Of a DNA stretch of 64,000 nucleotides, positions 1-8,237 are shown one piece after another. The notes under the pieces are model-generated. The model was not told the origin of the DNA. It did not search any database and saw nothing but the letters and a program-made list of their open reading frames with translations. The stretch's first letter is position 1. Each line of letters begins with the position of its first letter. The position numbers and the translations under genes are program-made. The DNA is taken from NCBI GenBank assembly GCA_019058295.1, contig JAHPZI010000019.1, positions 1-64,000 of the forward strand, in the 5' to 3' direction. This DNA is from Promethearchaeota archaeon (GTDB lineage: Archaea > Asgardarchaeota > Lokiarchaeia > Sigyniarchaeales > SOKP01).

Positions 1-2
1 CC

Positions 3-428
3 CCTCAAGATAAAGAGCTTCTTATTTCTATTGGTTTACAATTAGGAATAGCGATCGATAAGATAAAAAATGAAGAAAATTTAAGACATAGTGAAACGAG
101 AAATAAATTTCTACTTAATAATATTCCTTTTTCTATTTTTAGAATGTCTAAGGAGGGGTTGATTGTTGAGGTTAAACTCTCTAAAGGTTTAATGAAAAAT
201 GTTATTCCAGAAGATTTTTTAGGTAAAAATTTACGGGAATTACTTCCGAGTTTTGCTGCTAAAGAAATAATTCATCAGATAGAAGAATCGATTATTTTAA
301 AAAAAATTCACAATATAAAATTAATTTTACAAATAAAAAATAAACCAACTATTTTTCAAGCCTTTATAGATTCAATTGGAGATAATGAAGTTCTTGTTTT
401 TCTTCAAAATGTTACCCGAAGTTGGTAG
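3..428 (+). CDS. GAF-PAS sensor protein, C-terminal part only
   Basis: The frame is open from the left edge of the window, so the gene begins outside it. The first residues (LLISIGLQLGIAIDKIKN) match the last helix of a GAF domain, and the following roughly 95 residues look like a PAS domain that begins near the text FLLNNIPFSIFRMS. The protein stops right after the PAS-like part, so there is no histidine-kinase module in what is visible. The ATG at 144 lies inside the PAS domain and is not the true start. The role is probably intracellular ligand or redox sensing, but the output domain and ligand are unknown because the front of the protein is missing. Confidence 0.6.
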   Translation, partial: PQDKELLISIGLQLGIAIDKIKNEENLRHSETRNKFLLNNIPFSIFRMSKEGLIVEVKLSKGLMKNVIPEDFLGKNLRELLPSFAAKEIIHQIEESIILKKIHNIKLILQIKNKPTIFQAFIDSIGDNEVLVFLQNVTRSW

Positions 429-510
429 AGAATTGTTTTAGGATAATTATTACATTGTGAAATTATCTCTCATTTTATCAACAAATAAATAGTATGCCCC
501 CAATTAAAAA

Positions 511-1551
511 TTAAATATTCAGATTCTTCCTTATATACTCAGATTTCTCGTAAAATTCATTCGCAACAGAATCATCTCCTATTTCTATACAAAGCTCAGC
601 AATTTTTTCGAATAATATTATTGTTTGTTCAAAATTTTCTTGCTCCAAAGCATTTTGAACTTCTAAAATTAATTTATCTCTTTCATATAGAGGTTTTAAT
701 AAAGGTGATATGTCATTTTTTATATCCAAGATATCAGCAATGATTTGAATCATTTTAATTTTATTTTCTGGATCAATAGCAATCATTGAATATGCTTTTA
801 AACCCATTATTTTTTCGATTTTTTCAACACTTAAAGCATCTTCTATATCTTGTTTATTTGCTATAATAGCTGCATGAGCATATGGTGCTTGTTCATTTAT
901 TAAATTAACAAAGAATTTACTTTTTTCGATATTTTCTAAAGTTGAATTAGTAATTAAAAGAACGGCATCACTCCCTTTAATAAATTTATTCCAAAGAAAA
1001 TTAAATTGTTCTTGCCCAGCAAAATCCCATAGATTAAAAAATAATCTTCCAATCTTAATAACAGAAACTTCTCCTGTAATAGTAGGAACATGCATCATAG
1101 GAATTTCTTCCGATCTTATTAGTTTCGTAATAGTGGTTTTTCCTACTCCAGAAAATCCTATCAATGATATTTTAGGTTTTAAATTTTTATGAATATTATC
1201 AATAAAAGGATTTATCATCTCAAAATTTGTTTTATTTGTATAATCAATGTTAAGATTATCGAATACATCTAGGAATTCTCTCTTTAATTTGAATAACTCA
1301 AGCTTAATTTTATCGAAATCATCAGTTAAATCAGTTACGAAAATAAAAATTAGTTTTAAATCTTTTTCTACTATATAAGAGAGTTTAAATTTAAAATAAT
1401 TAAAATTGCCAAAATCAGTACTCAATTTAGAAATAATTTCTGCTTTTATATTTTTTAGAACATCCTTAAAAACTGATTTGTCTAAAGCTTGAGCATAAAA
1501 TCTATTATAAACAATCTCATCATTTATAATTATGTATACTTGTCTTAACAT
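511..1551 (-). CDS. Arf/Rab-like small GTPase with longin-like N-terminus
   Basis: Residues about 1-115 (MLRQVYIIINDEIVYNRFYA onward) have the strand-helix pattern of longin or roadblock-like profilin-fold domains. A full GTPase domain follows: P-loop GFSGVGKTT at 132-140, WDFAGQE from 175 with the catalytic-type Gln at 180, and NKQD at 232-235. The last 50 residues form two amphipathic helices like a TPR unit. The WDFAGQ and NKQD motifs fit Arf/Rab-type GTPases of Asgard archaea. A Rag-like GTPase gene lies 32 nt upstream on the same strand, so the two are probably co-transcribed. The role is inferred to be membrane or signalling control. The GTPase call is secure; the longin call is a fold-level guess. 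Confidence 0.85.
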   Translation of the reverse strand: MLRQVYIIINDEIVYNRFYAQALDKSVFKDVLKNIKAEIISKLSTDFGNFNYFKFKLSYIVEKDLKLIFIFVTDLTDDFDKIKLELFKLKREFLDVFDNLNIDYTNKTNFEMINPFIDNIHKNLKPKISLIGFSGVGKTTITKLIRSEEIPMMHVPTITGEVSVIKIGRLFFNLWDFAGQEQFNFLWNKFIKGSDAVLLITNSTLENIEKSKFFVNLINEQAPYAHAAIIANKQDIEDALSVEKIEKIMGLKAYSMIAIDPENKIKMIQIIADILDIKNDISPLLKPLYERDKLILEVQNALEQENFEQTIILFEKIAELCIEIGDDSVANEFYEKSEYIRKNLNI

Positions 1552-1583
1552 TTCATTTATTTTGTCTTAATCAAGTTAATATT

Positions 1584-2483
1584 TTATTTTTTTTTCAATT
1601 CAACTTTAAATTTATCAATTAAATCCAATAAGTCATTTTTACCTAAAGTCTCAGAGATAAATATTACATTTTGAAAGTTAGGAGATAAATTGCTGATATT
1701 TTCCATCACCATATATAAAACTTTTGAATGCGAATCTATTAAGCTAAAATTGCTTTCTTTAGGAGTTTTACTTAAATTGTAAACTTTTTCATGTAAATTT
1801 GGAATCAAGGTATTATCAAAATCTTGAGTGTTTGCTTGAATTATGATGTTACTATTATTATCAGTAACAAAACATATTGTTCTAGATAAATTAGCGATTA
1901 TAAGATTAGTTAAATCCTTTAATTTTAAAGCATTTTCAGAGAAATTACTTATAATATCAGAAATAGCATTATAACTACTATAAATCAAATCTGGATACAA
2001 ACTTGTAAAATAAAAATTTAATTCTACTGGCAAATTTAATTGATTTATTACTTGCTCTTTAAGTAAATTAATCTTTCCTCTCATCTTTTGACTAATTAAA
2101 TCAATTTTGTGTAAAAATAAAAAAATCTTAGTTTTGTAATTTCTATTTTTAATGATCCTATATATTTTTCCGATATCATCAATAATTTCTTGAGATTGGC
2201 TAATCCAATTTTCGTAATCAAATATATATATGATTGCCTTTGAATTTTCGAAAAGCTGTATCTGTTTTTCCTCATCTTCTAATAAAATTGGTAAAGATTG
2301 TCCTGGTGTGTCAACTAAGCTTATTTTTACATCAATAAAATCATGGACTGAAAATTTTGTGCCTATAGTAGCTTCAAGGGGGAATAAAATTAATTTATTT
2401 GGATCTCCTCCCTCAAAAATAACTTTCTTAATTGTTGTTTTACCGACATTTGGCAAACCCACAAGCGTAATTTTTAAAACCAT
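1584..2483 (-). CDS. Rag/Gtr-like small GTPase with roadblock-like C-terminus
   Basis: The P-loop GLPNVGKTT is at residues 9-17, the G3 motif DTPGQ at 58-62 and the G4 motif HKID at 125-128. Having His in place of the usual Asn in NKxD is characteristic of Rag/Gtr GTPases, and the run IIYIFDYENW before G4 also resembles that family. The C-terminal 110 residues alternate strands and helices (ICFVTDNNSNIIIQA, VLYMVMENIS) like the roadblock domain at the end of eukaryotic Rag proteins. The gene probably shares a transcript with the downstream longin-like GTPase gene. In eukaryotes Rag proteins control TORC1 at membranes; the archaeal role is unknown. Confidence 0.8.
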   Translation of the reverse strand: MVLKITLVGLPNVGKTTIKKVIFEGGDPNKLILFPLEATIGTKFSVHDFIDVKISLVDTPGQSLPILLEDEEKQIQLFENSKAIIYIFDYENWISQSQEIIDDIGKIYRIIKNRNYKTKIFLFLHKIDLISQKMRGKINLLKEQVINQLNLPVELNFYFTSLYPDLIYSSYNAISDIISNFSENALKLKDLTNLIIANLSRTICFVTDNNSNIIIQANTQDFDNTLIPNLHEKVYNLSKTPKESNFSLIDSHSKVLYMVMENISNLSPNFQNVIFISETLGKNDLLDLIDKFKVELKKK

Positions 2484-2673
2484 ATCAATAACTTTGTTAT
2501 TTTAATTTAATGCTATATTTCTATTCAAAAAATGAAAATATCATTCTATTACTACGCACATATAAAAATAATTTATACATTTAAACTTGAGTATAAAAAT
2601 ATCATCTTTTTCAAAAATTAAGCAATTGCACCAAATTATTAATAATAGATTTATAAAAAAATAAGATATATCA

Positions 2674-2982
2674 TTAATCCTTTTTTAAAATAAGTTTATT
2701 TATTGGTATATCTTGCCATTCTCCTGAAGGAAGTTCACGGCGTATAGTGAGCGGTAGGATTCCTTCTCTAAGTTCTAATTGAGCAATTCTAATAGGATCA
2801 ATCATATTTTTTGGCTTTTCAATTAATATTGGAGCCCCAAAACTTATCTGTAATGCACGTGCCCCTACTATTCGAGCTTTTTCATATCGGGTTAAAAAGA
2901 TTGTTCCAATCTTAATATATTTTTTTACTTCTTTATAGAGTTTCCTTAAGTTACGAGATTGTAAGAAACTTGATTCAGGCAC
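2674..2982 (-). CDS. rpoK: DNA-directed RNA polymerase subunit K (Rpb6-like)
   Basis: The core FLTRYEKARIVGARALQISF followed by PIRIAQLELREGILPLTIRR is the conserved Rpb6/omega fold signature, which stabilises assembly of the largest polymerase subunit. The reading frame stays open into the tRNA gene upstream, giving a 156-residue ORF, but its first part is only the tRNA read as protein. I chose the GTG at 2982, which gives 102 residues beginning VPESSFLQSRN, because the upstream residues are hydrophobic and unlike RpoK. ATGs at 3021 and 3033 fall inside a palindrome that is more likely promoter DNA. The family identity is clear; the exact start is not. Confidence 0.85.
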   Translation of the reverse strand: MPESSFLQSRNLRKLYKEVKKYIKIGTIFLTRYEKARIVGARALQISFGAPILIEKPKNMIDPIRIAQLELREGILPLTIRRELPSGEWQDIPINKLILKKD

Positions 2983-3020
2983 GGTTAAAATAACCAAAAA
3001 TAAGTTATTACCCAATAACA

Positions 3021-3036
3021 TATATGATATCATATA
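3021..3036. promoter_or_regulatory. Perfect 16-bp palindrome with TATA-like core upstream of rpoK
   Basis: The sequence TATATGATATCATATA is its own reverse complement over all 16 bases. It lies between tRNA-Val and rpoK, 39 nt upstream of the GTG chosen for rpoK. It contains TATA-like elements at the right distance for a promoter serving that start, and its symmetry would suit a dimeric regulator. AT-rich DNA yields short palindromes by chance, so function is only inferred. Confidence 0.35.
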
Positions 3037-3068
3037 ACTTTTTTGGTTTTTATTGACATAATAATAAT

Positions 3069-3142
3069 GCGCAAGGAGGGATTCGAACCCTCGCCCTACA
3101 CGGTGTGAGCGTGTCGTTATCGCCAAGCTAAACCACTCGCGC
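3069..3142 (-). tRNA. tRNA-Val (anticodon CAC)
   Basis: Read on the reverse strand, the 74-nt sequence folds as a complete cloverleaf. The acceptor stem GCGCGAG pairs with CTTGCGC with one G-T pair. The anticodon stem ACACG pairs with CGTGT around the loop CTCACAC, which gives anticodon CAC for the valine codon GUG. The T arm is GAGGG-TTCGAAT-CCCTC and the variable loop has five bases. No intron is visible and CCA is not encoded. It lies upstream of rpoK on the same strand. Confidence 0.95.
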
Positions 3143-3325
3143 AATTAAACAATTTAAAATAATGAGTATTAGGAATTAAAATTTTCACATTTAATATTAT
3201 AATTTATTCTTATGATACTAATTATCAATATGATATTAATTTATTTTAAGAGATCCTTCAGACTCTATTATTTTAAATAATTTCTTTAAATCATACTATT
3301 ATAAGCTACAAAGGAATTATGGTTA

Positions 3326-5674
3326 ATGGTGATTTCATTATCGAAAGCTAAAAAATTTATTACTCATCCGTTAATTAGGAAAGATTTAATTATAAGGCGA
3401 GCATATCAAGAAAAAATCTTTATTAAATGCTTAAATTGTAATTGTTTAGTCGTAATTCCTACGGGTTTGGGTAAAACCATCATAGCTCTTATGCTAGGTG
3501 TGCATAGATTAACAGAAAAATCAAATTCTAAAGTTGTTTTTTTAGCGCCAACAAAACCATTAGTAGAACAACATTATAAATCATTTTTAGAATTTACTCT
3601 ACTTCCACCAGAATCGTTAAAACCCATTACGGGATCAATAGTACCCGAAAAAAGGAAGAAAATATGGAAAAAGTTAGAAATTGCTTTTATGACACCTCAA
3701 GTGCTTCAAAACGATATTATTTCAAATCTATATTCAATTAAAGAGATATCATTAATTATTTTTGATGAATGTCATAGAGCAGTAGGGGATTATGCGTATT
3801 GTTTTATCGCCAAAAAATATTTAGAAGAATCAAATTTTCCCCAAATATTAGGTCTCACAGCAAGTCCTGGTTCCACGGAGGAGAAGATTAATGAGATTAA
3901 GACTAATCTATACATTGATCACGTAGAAGTTAGAACTGAAAAAGACTTGGATGTGAAACCATATATACATAATGTAGATAATGAATGGGTTAAAATCAAG
4001 CTTCCAAAAGAATTTTTAGATATAAAAAAAATACTGACAGAAAAATTAAAAGAAATTTACAAATGGTTAAGACAAAACGAATTATTAGAATCCTATGATA
4101 TCAATAAAATCACCAGAAAAGATTTGTTAAAGCTAAATAGAATAATTAACGGTAAGATTTCTGCGACACGGGATACCAATGAAAAATTCCAAATGTTTTA
4201 CGCTAAAAAATTGCAAGCAAATGCAATTAGAATATCCCATATGTTAGAACTAATTGAAACTCAAGGAATTAACGCATTAAAGGATTATATCGAAAAGAAT
4301 GAAGAAAAGATAAAGAAAAATACTGCCAACAAATCATTAAAAGAATTATTTTTCGATGAAGATTTCAAGCACGTAAAGCGGTTAACATATAAGTTCTTAA
4401 CTGAAGGCATTGTTCATCCAAAGTTAGAAAAATTAAAAGAGATATTGTCTAATCAATTAAATGAAAATAAAAAATCAAGAGTATTAGTCTTCTGTCATTT
4501 TAGAGATTCGGTAAACAATATAGTGCGTTTTTTTGAAAATGATACGCTAATTAGAGCTCATAAATTCGTTGGACAAGCAAATAAAGGTTCGGACAAAGGT
4601 TTAACCCAAAAGGAACAAATAAAATTGTTGGAAGAATTCAAAGAAGGTATCTATAATACATTGATAGGGACGAGCGTGGCTGAAGAAGGACTCGATATCG
4701 CAGAATGCGACTTAGTAGTTTTTTATGATGTTGTACCTAGTGCGATACGTTCCATACAACGCCGTGGTCGCACAGGAAGAAAGAAAGAAGGTAAAGTGTT
4801 CATATTGATGGCCAAAGATACAAGGGACGAAGGATATTATTGGGCTGAAAAAAGAAAAGAAAAAAATATGAATGAAAGTTTAAATAAAATGAAAGAATCT
4901 GAAAGCCAAACTAAATCGGGACAACCTAATCTTTTAAATTTTATTTCTAAAGAAAAAGAAAAGAAAAATGAAACAAAAGAAGAAAAAGAAAAAGAACACA
5001 TTTCAATAACAAGAATCGATAGTGCCGATGAATTTAGGATCGTATGTGACAACCGAGAAACTTCTTCCCCGGTTGTTCGAAATTTATCGTTAATTGGAAT
5101 AAATTTAAAATTAGAACAGTTAGCCGTAGCCGATTACATAATTTCGAATAGGGTTGGTATTGAAAGAAAAACATCTCAAGATTTTAATGATTCTTTAAAA
5201 GATGGAAGGTTATTTAACGAATTACTAGAATTAAAAAATAATTTTGAGAGACCAATTTTAATTTTAGAAGGAGATCCTTTTTTAAATTCAAACATTAACG
5301 AGAATGCTCTTTATGGAGCAATAACTTCAATTATCCTAAATTTAGGGATAATGATATATAAGACACAAAATTCAACGGAAACCGCCATGTTTTTATATCA
5401 GCTAGCTAAAAAAGAGCAATCTGTATCAAAAAGTAAAATTAAATTACGATTTGATAAAGCCCCTATTGAATTTTCTCATTTATTAGAATATATTGTTGCT
5501 GGAATTCCCGGTGTGAATTCTTTAAGAGCTAAAAATTTACTGCGCGATTTAAAAACTCTAAAAAATATAGTTAATTCCGACATTGGAGAATTAATGAAAG
5601 TTGAGAACATCGGTAAAAAAATTGCTCAAGATATCTATAAAATAGCAAGATGGAAATACCAAAATAAATCGTAA
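3326..5674 (+). CDS. hef: Hef helicase-nuclease (FANCM/XPF homologue)
   Basis: This is the archaeal fork-repair protein joining a superfamily 2 helicase to an XPF-type nuclease. Walker A is PTGLGKT at 45-51 and the Walker B box is DECH at 147-150. The helicase C-terminal part carries QRRGRTGR. A charged Lys/Glu-rich linker follows near residues 510-560. The ERCC4 nuclease has DNRE at 575-578 and ERKTSQD at 613-619, so its metal-binding residues are intact. The last 70 residues form a tandem helix-hairpin-helix DNA-binding unit. Its length of 782 residues is normal for euryarchaeal-type Hef. It acts on stalled or branched replication forks. Confidence 0.95.
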   Translation: MVISLSKAKKFITHPLIRKDLIIRRAYQEKIFIKCLNCNCLVVIPTGLGKTIIALMLGVHRLTEKSNSKVVFLAPTKPLVEQHYKSFLEFTLLPPESLKPITGSIVPEKRKKIWKKLEIAFMTPQVLQNDIISNLYSIKEISLIIFDECHRAVGDYAYCFIAKKYLEESNFPQILGLTASPGSTEEKINEIKTNLYIDHVEVRTEKDLDVKPYIHNVDNEWVKIKLPKEFLDIKKILTEKLKEIYKWLRQNELLESYDINKITRKDLLKLNRIINGKISATRDTNEKFQMFYAKKLQANAIRISHMLELIETQGINALKDYIEKNEEKIKKNTANKSLKELFFDEDFKHVKRLTYKFLTEGIVHPKLEKLKEILSNQLNENKKSRVLVFCHFRDSVNNIVRFFENDTLIRAHKFVGQANKGSDKGLTQKEQIKLLEEFKEGIYNTLIGTSVAEEGLDIAECDLVVFYDVVPSAIRSIQRRGRTGRKKEGKVFILMAKDTRDEGYYWAEKRKEKNMNESLNKMKESESQTKSGQPNLLNFISKEKEKKNETKEEKEKEHISITRIDSADEFRIVCDNRETSSPVVRNLSLIGINLKLEQLAVADYIISNRVGIERKTSQDFNDSLKDGRLFNELLELKNNFERPILILEGDPFLNSNINENALYGAITSIILNLGIMIYKTQNSTETAMFLYQLAKKEQSVSKSKIKLRFDKAPIEFSHLLEYIVAGIPGVNSLRAKNLLRDLKTLKNIVNSDIGELMKVENIGKKIAQDIYKIARWKYQNKS

Positions 5675-5781
5675 ATCAGTAAATATTATTAACCATCTTA
5701 ATTAATAATAATATAATTGAATTAGAATCAAATTAAATACATTAATACTTATATACTATTAAACTAATAATTGGATAAAAA

Positions 5782-5856
5782 ATGAAGACCAGTTCACTCA
5801 TAACAATGAATTCTCGTAGTAAATCTTCCAATTATCTTATTCAGCCGACGAGGTGA
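5782..5856 (+). CDS. Possible 24-residue leader ORF upstream of the zinc-ribbon GTPase
   Basis: An ATG at 5782 opens a frame of 24 codons whose TGA overlaps the GTG start of the GTPase gene (GTGA). Such overlaps are common where translation is coupled. The peptide is Ser- and polar-rich with no recognisable motif. It may be a leader peptide, or it may only be the untranslated leader of the GTPase mRNA. Coding cannot be judged from so short a frame. Confidence 0.2.
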   Translation: MKTSSLITMNSRSKSSNYLIQPTR

Positions 5857-6470
5857 AAAAATTTTTGATTAAGTTTAAGGTTGTCATTGCGGGAGCCAAA
5901 AATGCGGGAAAAACCTCCCTACTTCGGCGATACGCAACTGGTAAATTTGATACAAGTACCCTTAGTACTATTGGTGTGGATTTTGAAACCAAAAAAGTTG
6001 CTGTGAACACGGAGGATGGAAGTTCACTCGATATTCTTTTAAATTTATGGGATTTCGGGGGTGAAAAAAAGTTCCGTATTCTTTTTCCTTCTTATGTTTC
6101 TGGTGCATCCGGAGCTTTATTACTCTACGATATTACAAATAAAGATTCTTTGGCAGACCTTCACAATTGGATAAGTATCATAGATAATGTTCAAAATCCT
6201 CCAAGGACGAAAATATTATTAGAGCATAAAATAGATTTGGAAGACCAAAGGGAAGTTTCTAGAGATGATGCGATGGAGATCTTTAGACAATATAAGTTTG
6301 AAGGAGAAATCATAGGGACTTCGGCAAAAACTGGTGAAAATGTAGAACAGGCTTTTAAGATGTTAGGAGAACAGATTCTTAAAAATTCTCTAATAAAATG
6401 CTCCAATTGTGAGAAGCATTATCCAATTGAATTGAAATTTTGCCAATATTGTGGCTCAAAACGCTTTTAA
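5853..6470 (+). CDS. Rab-like small GTPase with C-terminal zinc ribbon
   Basis: The protein starts at a GTG preceded by GACGAGG. The P-loop GAKNAGKT is at residues 14-21, the switch I Thr in STIGVDF near 39, G3 WDFGGE at 66-71, G4 HKID at 125-128 and G5 TSAKT at 156-160. The domain is therefore complete and Rab/Ras-like. Two things differ from ordinary Rabs: the catalytic-type Gln after the second Gly of G3 is Glu-71, and the Asn of NKxD is His-125. Residues 183-200 carry CSNC and CQYC, a zinc ribbon in place of a prenylated tail. It is not clearly in an operon. Signalling or trafficking control is inferred. Confidence 0.85.
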   Translation: MKKFLIKFKVVIAGAKNAGKTSLLRRYATGKFDTSTLSTIGVDFETKKVAVNTEDGSSLDILLNLWDFGGEKKFRILFPSYVSGASGALLLYDITNKDSLADLHNWISIIDNVQNPPRTKILLEHKIDLEDQREVSRDDAMEIFRQYKFEGEIIGTSAKTGENVEQAFKMLGEQILKNSLIKCSNCEKHYPIELKFCQYCGSKRF

Positions 6471-6618
6471 ATTTTTTAAAATGGTTTTTTCAAATATTTG
6501 CATCTTTTCCTAAGATAATTTTATTTCTAAAGATTCCTTTTTTTTAAAAAAGAATAAATCTTAAAGAAAATTTTACAAATAAAAATCATTAAAAAAACTT
6601 ATAATAGTCGTTGTTGAA

Positions 6619-7695
6619 ATGAGCTATAACATTAATGATGATATTCAAGAAATTATAAATAGAATTGAGAAAGATAATATCTCCTTTAAAAATAAAACAA
6701 TATTAGTGACAGGGGGAGCTGGATTTCTCGGCTCATGGGTTTGTGACGTTTTGGTTAAGCAAGGAGCGTATTGTATCTGTTTGGACAATTTATCATCTGG
6801 ACGCTATGAAAATATATCTCATTTAATGGAAGAAGAAAATTTTCGATTTCTAAATCACGATATTTCTAAGCCAATTTATTTTGGTTTGACTCATCATCCA
6901 CGTGGTGTTTGTATTGGAGATATTAAGAAAATTGATATCGTTATACATATGGCAAGCAGAGCATCGCCTTTTGAATTCAAACAATATCCAATATCTATTC
7001 TTAAAAGTAATACGCTTGGGACAATGATCGCATTAAATGTCGCTAAGAAACATAATTCTATATTCTTCTACACGAGTACATCAGAGATTTACGGAAATCC
7101 TCCAAAAGAAGCAGTTCCTACATCTGAAAGTTATTTTGGACATGTGAATCCTGTAGGTCCTCGCAGTTGTTATGATGAATCAAAAAGAGCTGGAGAAGCT
7201 TTTATAAAAGCTTACGAACTTGAACATAATTTAAGAACGAAAATTATTAGGATTTTTAACACATCTGGTCCACGCATTCGATATGGAGCTGAATTTGGTA
7301 GAGTTATTCCAAATTTTATACATCAGGCTTTACACGATGAAGATATCACTATATTTGGCGATGGGTCCCAGACACGTTCTTTTACTTATGTTGTGGATGA
7401 AATTGAGGGTATATTAAAGACAGTCCATAAGGATGAAGCAATTGGAGAGGTTATCAATCTTGGAAATGATAAAGAACTCACAATTCTTGAATTAGCAAAA
7501 TTAATAATTGATATAACAAATTCAAATTCGAAAATAACATATCATCCACTTCCTATTGATGATCCTGTTAGAAGATGTCCGGTTTTAGATAAGGCAAAAG
7601 ATATTATAAATTGGCAACCAACAACTTCAACAGAAGAGGGTTTAAAAAAAACCATTGCGTGGTTTAAGGATATTGAGCAAACCAAATACACGTAA
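6619..7695 (+). CDS. NAD-dependent nucleotide-sugar decarboxylase/epimerase (UDP-glucuronate decarboxylase-like)
   Basis: This is an extended short-chain dehydrogenase. The NAD-binding motif TGGAGFLGS is near residues 31-39, the catalytic Thr/Ser region reads YTSTSEIYGNP, and the YxxxK pair is in SCYDESKRAGEAF. The stretch HVNPVGPRSCYDESKR is typical of UDP-xylose synthase/UDP-glucuronate decarboxylase, so that activity is the best guess, but dTDP- or GDP-sugar enzymes share the fold. It probably supplies activated sugars for surface glycans. The next gene overlaps its 3' end, suggesting coupled expression. Confidence 0.85.
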   Translation: MSYNINDDIQEIINRIEKDNISFKNKTILVTGGAGFLGSWVCDVLVKQGAYCICLDNLSSGRYENISHLMEEENFRFLNHDISKPIYFGLTHHPRGVCIGDIKKIDIVIHMASRASPFEFKQYPISILKSNTLGTMIALNVAKKHNSIFFYTSTSEIYGNPPKEAVPTSESYFGHVNPVGPRSCYDESKRAGEAFIKAYELEHNLRTKIIRIFNTSGPRIRYGAEFGRVIPNFIHQALHDEDITIFGDGSQTRSFTYVVDEIEGILKTVHKDEAIGEVINLGNDKELTILELAKLIIDITNSNSKITYHPLPIDDPVRRCPVLDKAKDIINWQPTTSTEEGLKKTIAWFKDIEQTKYT

Positions 7696-8221
7696 AGAAC
7701 AAGAAAAAGCCGAATTACGGATTGAAAATATACGATTTCAAAAAATCCTTAAAGTTAGTTTATTAATGGGTATAGTAATTGTTTCGGGCTTTATTATTTA
7801 TTATATTTGGTATTTTAATTTCTCGCAAAAAGAGGACTATGTGGGTTTTGGAATTCTTAACAATCGTAAAGAAGCAGAAGACTATCCAACGGTTGCATAC
7901 GTTAACCAGGAAATCCCATTTTATGTTACTGTTGAATGGAAGGCAAGTGCATTAAGCGATGATTTCACTTTTAAAGTTAGAGTTTATAGAGGAGATAGTG
8001 AAACTGAACTAACATCAGATGGATCACAGAACGCAGAATATCTTTATTCAACAGATAAAGAAACTTTAAAACCAAACGAGGAATGGGAATCTGATGAATT
8101 AAGCGTTTCTTTTCCTGAAAATGGAACAGATAAAATTATAATTGTGGAATTATGGGAATATACTGACAGTGAGAGAGAATTCTACGATATCTTATGGTTG
8201 CATTTAACCATAATTTCTTAA
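7655..8221 (+). CDS. Single-pass membrane protein with extracytoplasmic beta domain (DUF1616-like)
   Basis: A basic cytoplasmic N-terminus is followed by one hydrophobic helix (VSLLMGIVIVSGFIIYYIW) and a roughly 125-residue domain rich in beta strands. The text GFGILNNRKEAEDYPTVAYV resembles the C-terminal ectodomain of DUF1616 proteins, a family without a known activity. Start choice is uncertain: TTG at 7655 gives the annotated length, and a second TTG at 7673 follows AAGGA closely. Both overlap the preceding sugar enzyme by 20-40 nt. It could present a binding domain at the cell surface. Confidence 0.6.
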   Translation: MRGLRILSKPNTRKEQEKAELRIENIRFQKILKVSLLMGIVIVSGFIIYYIWYFNFSQKEDYVGFGILNNRKEAEDYPTVAYVNQEIPFYVTVEWKASALSDDFTFKVRVYRGDSETELTSDGSQNAEYLYSTDKETLKPNEEWESDELSVSFPENGTDKIIIVELWEYTDSEREFYDILWLHLTIIS

Positions 8222-8237
8222 TATCTTGGATCGTAGT

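Noticed and set aside
2983..3144. N-terminal extension of the RpoK reading frame
   Set aside because: It is the tRNA-Val gene and promoter DNA read as protein; its codons correspond exactly to the tRNA sequence.
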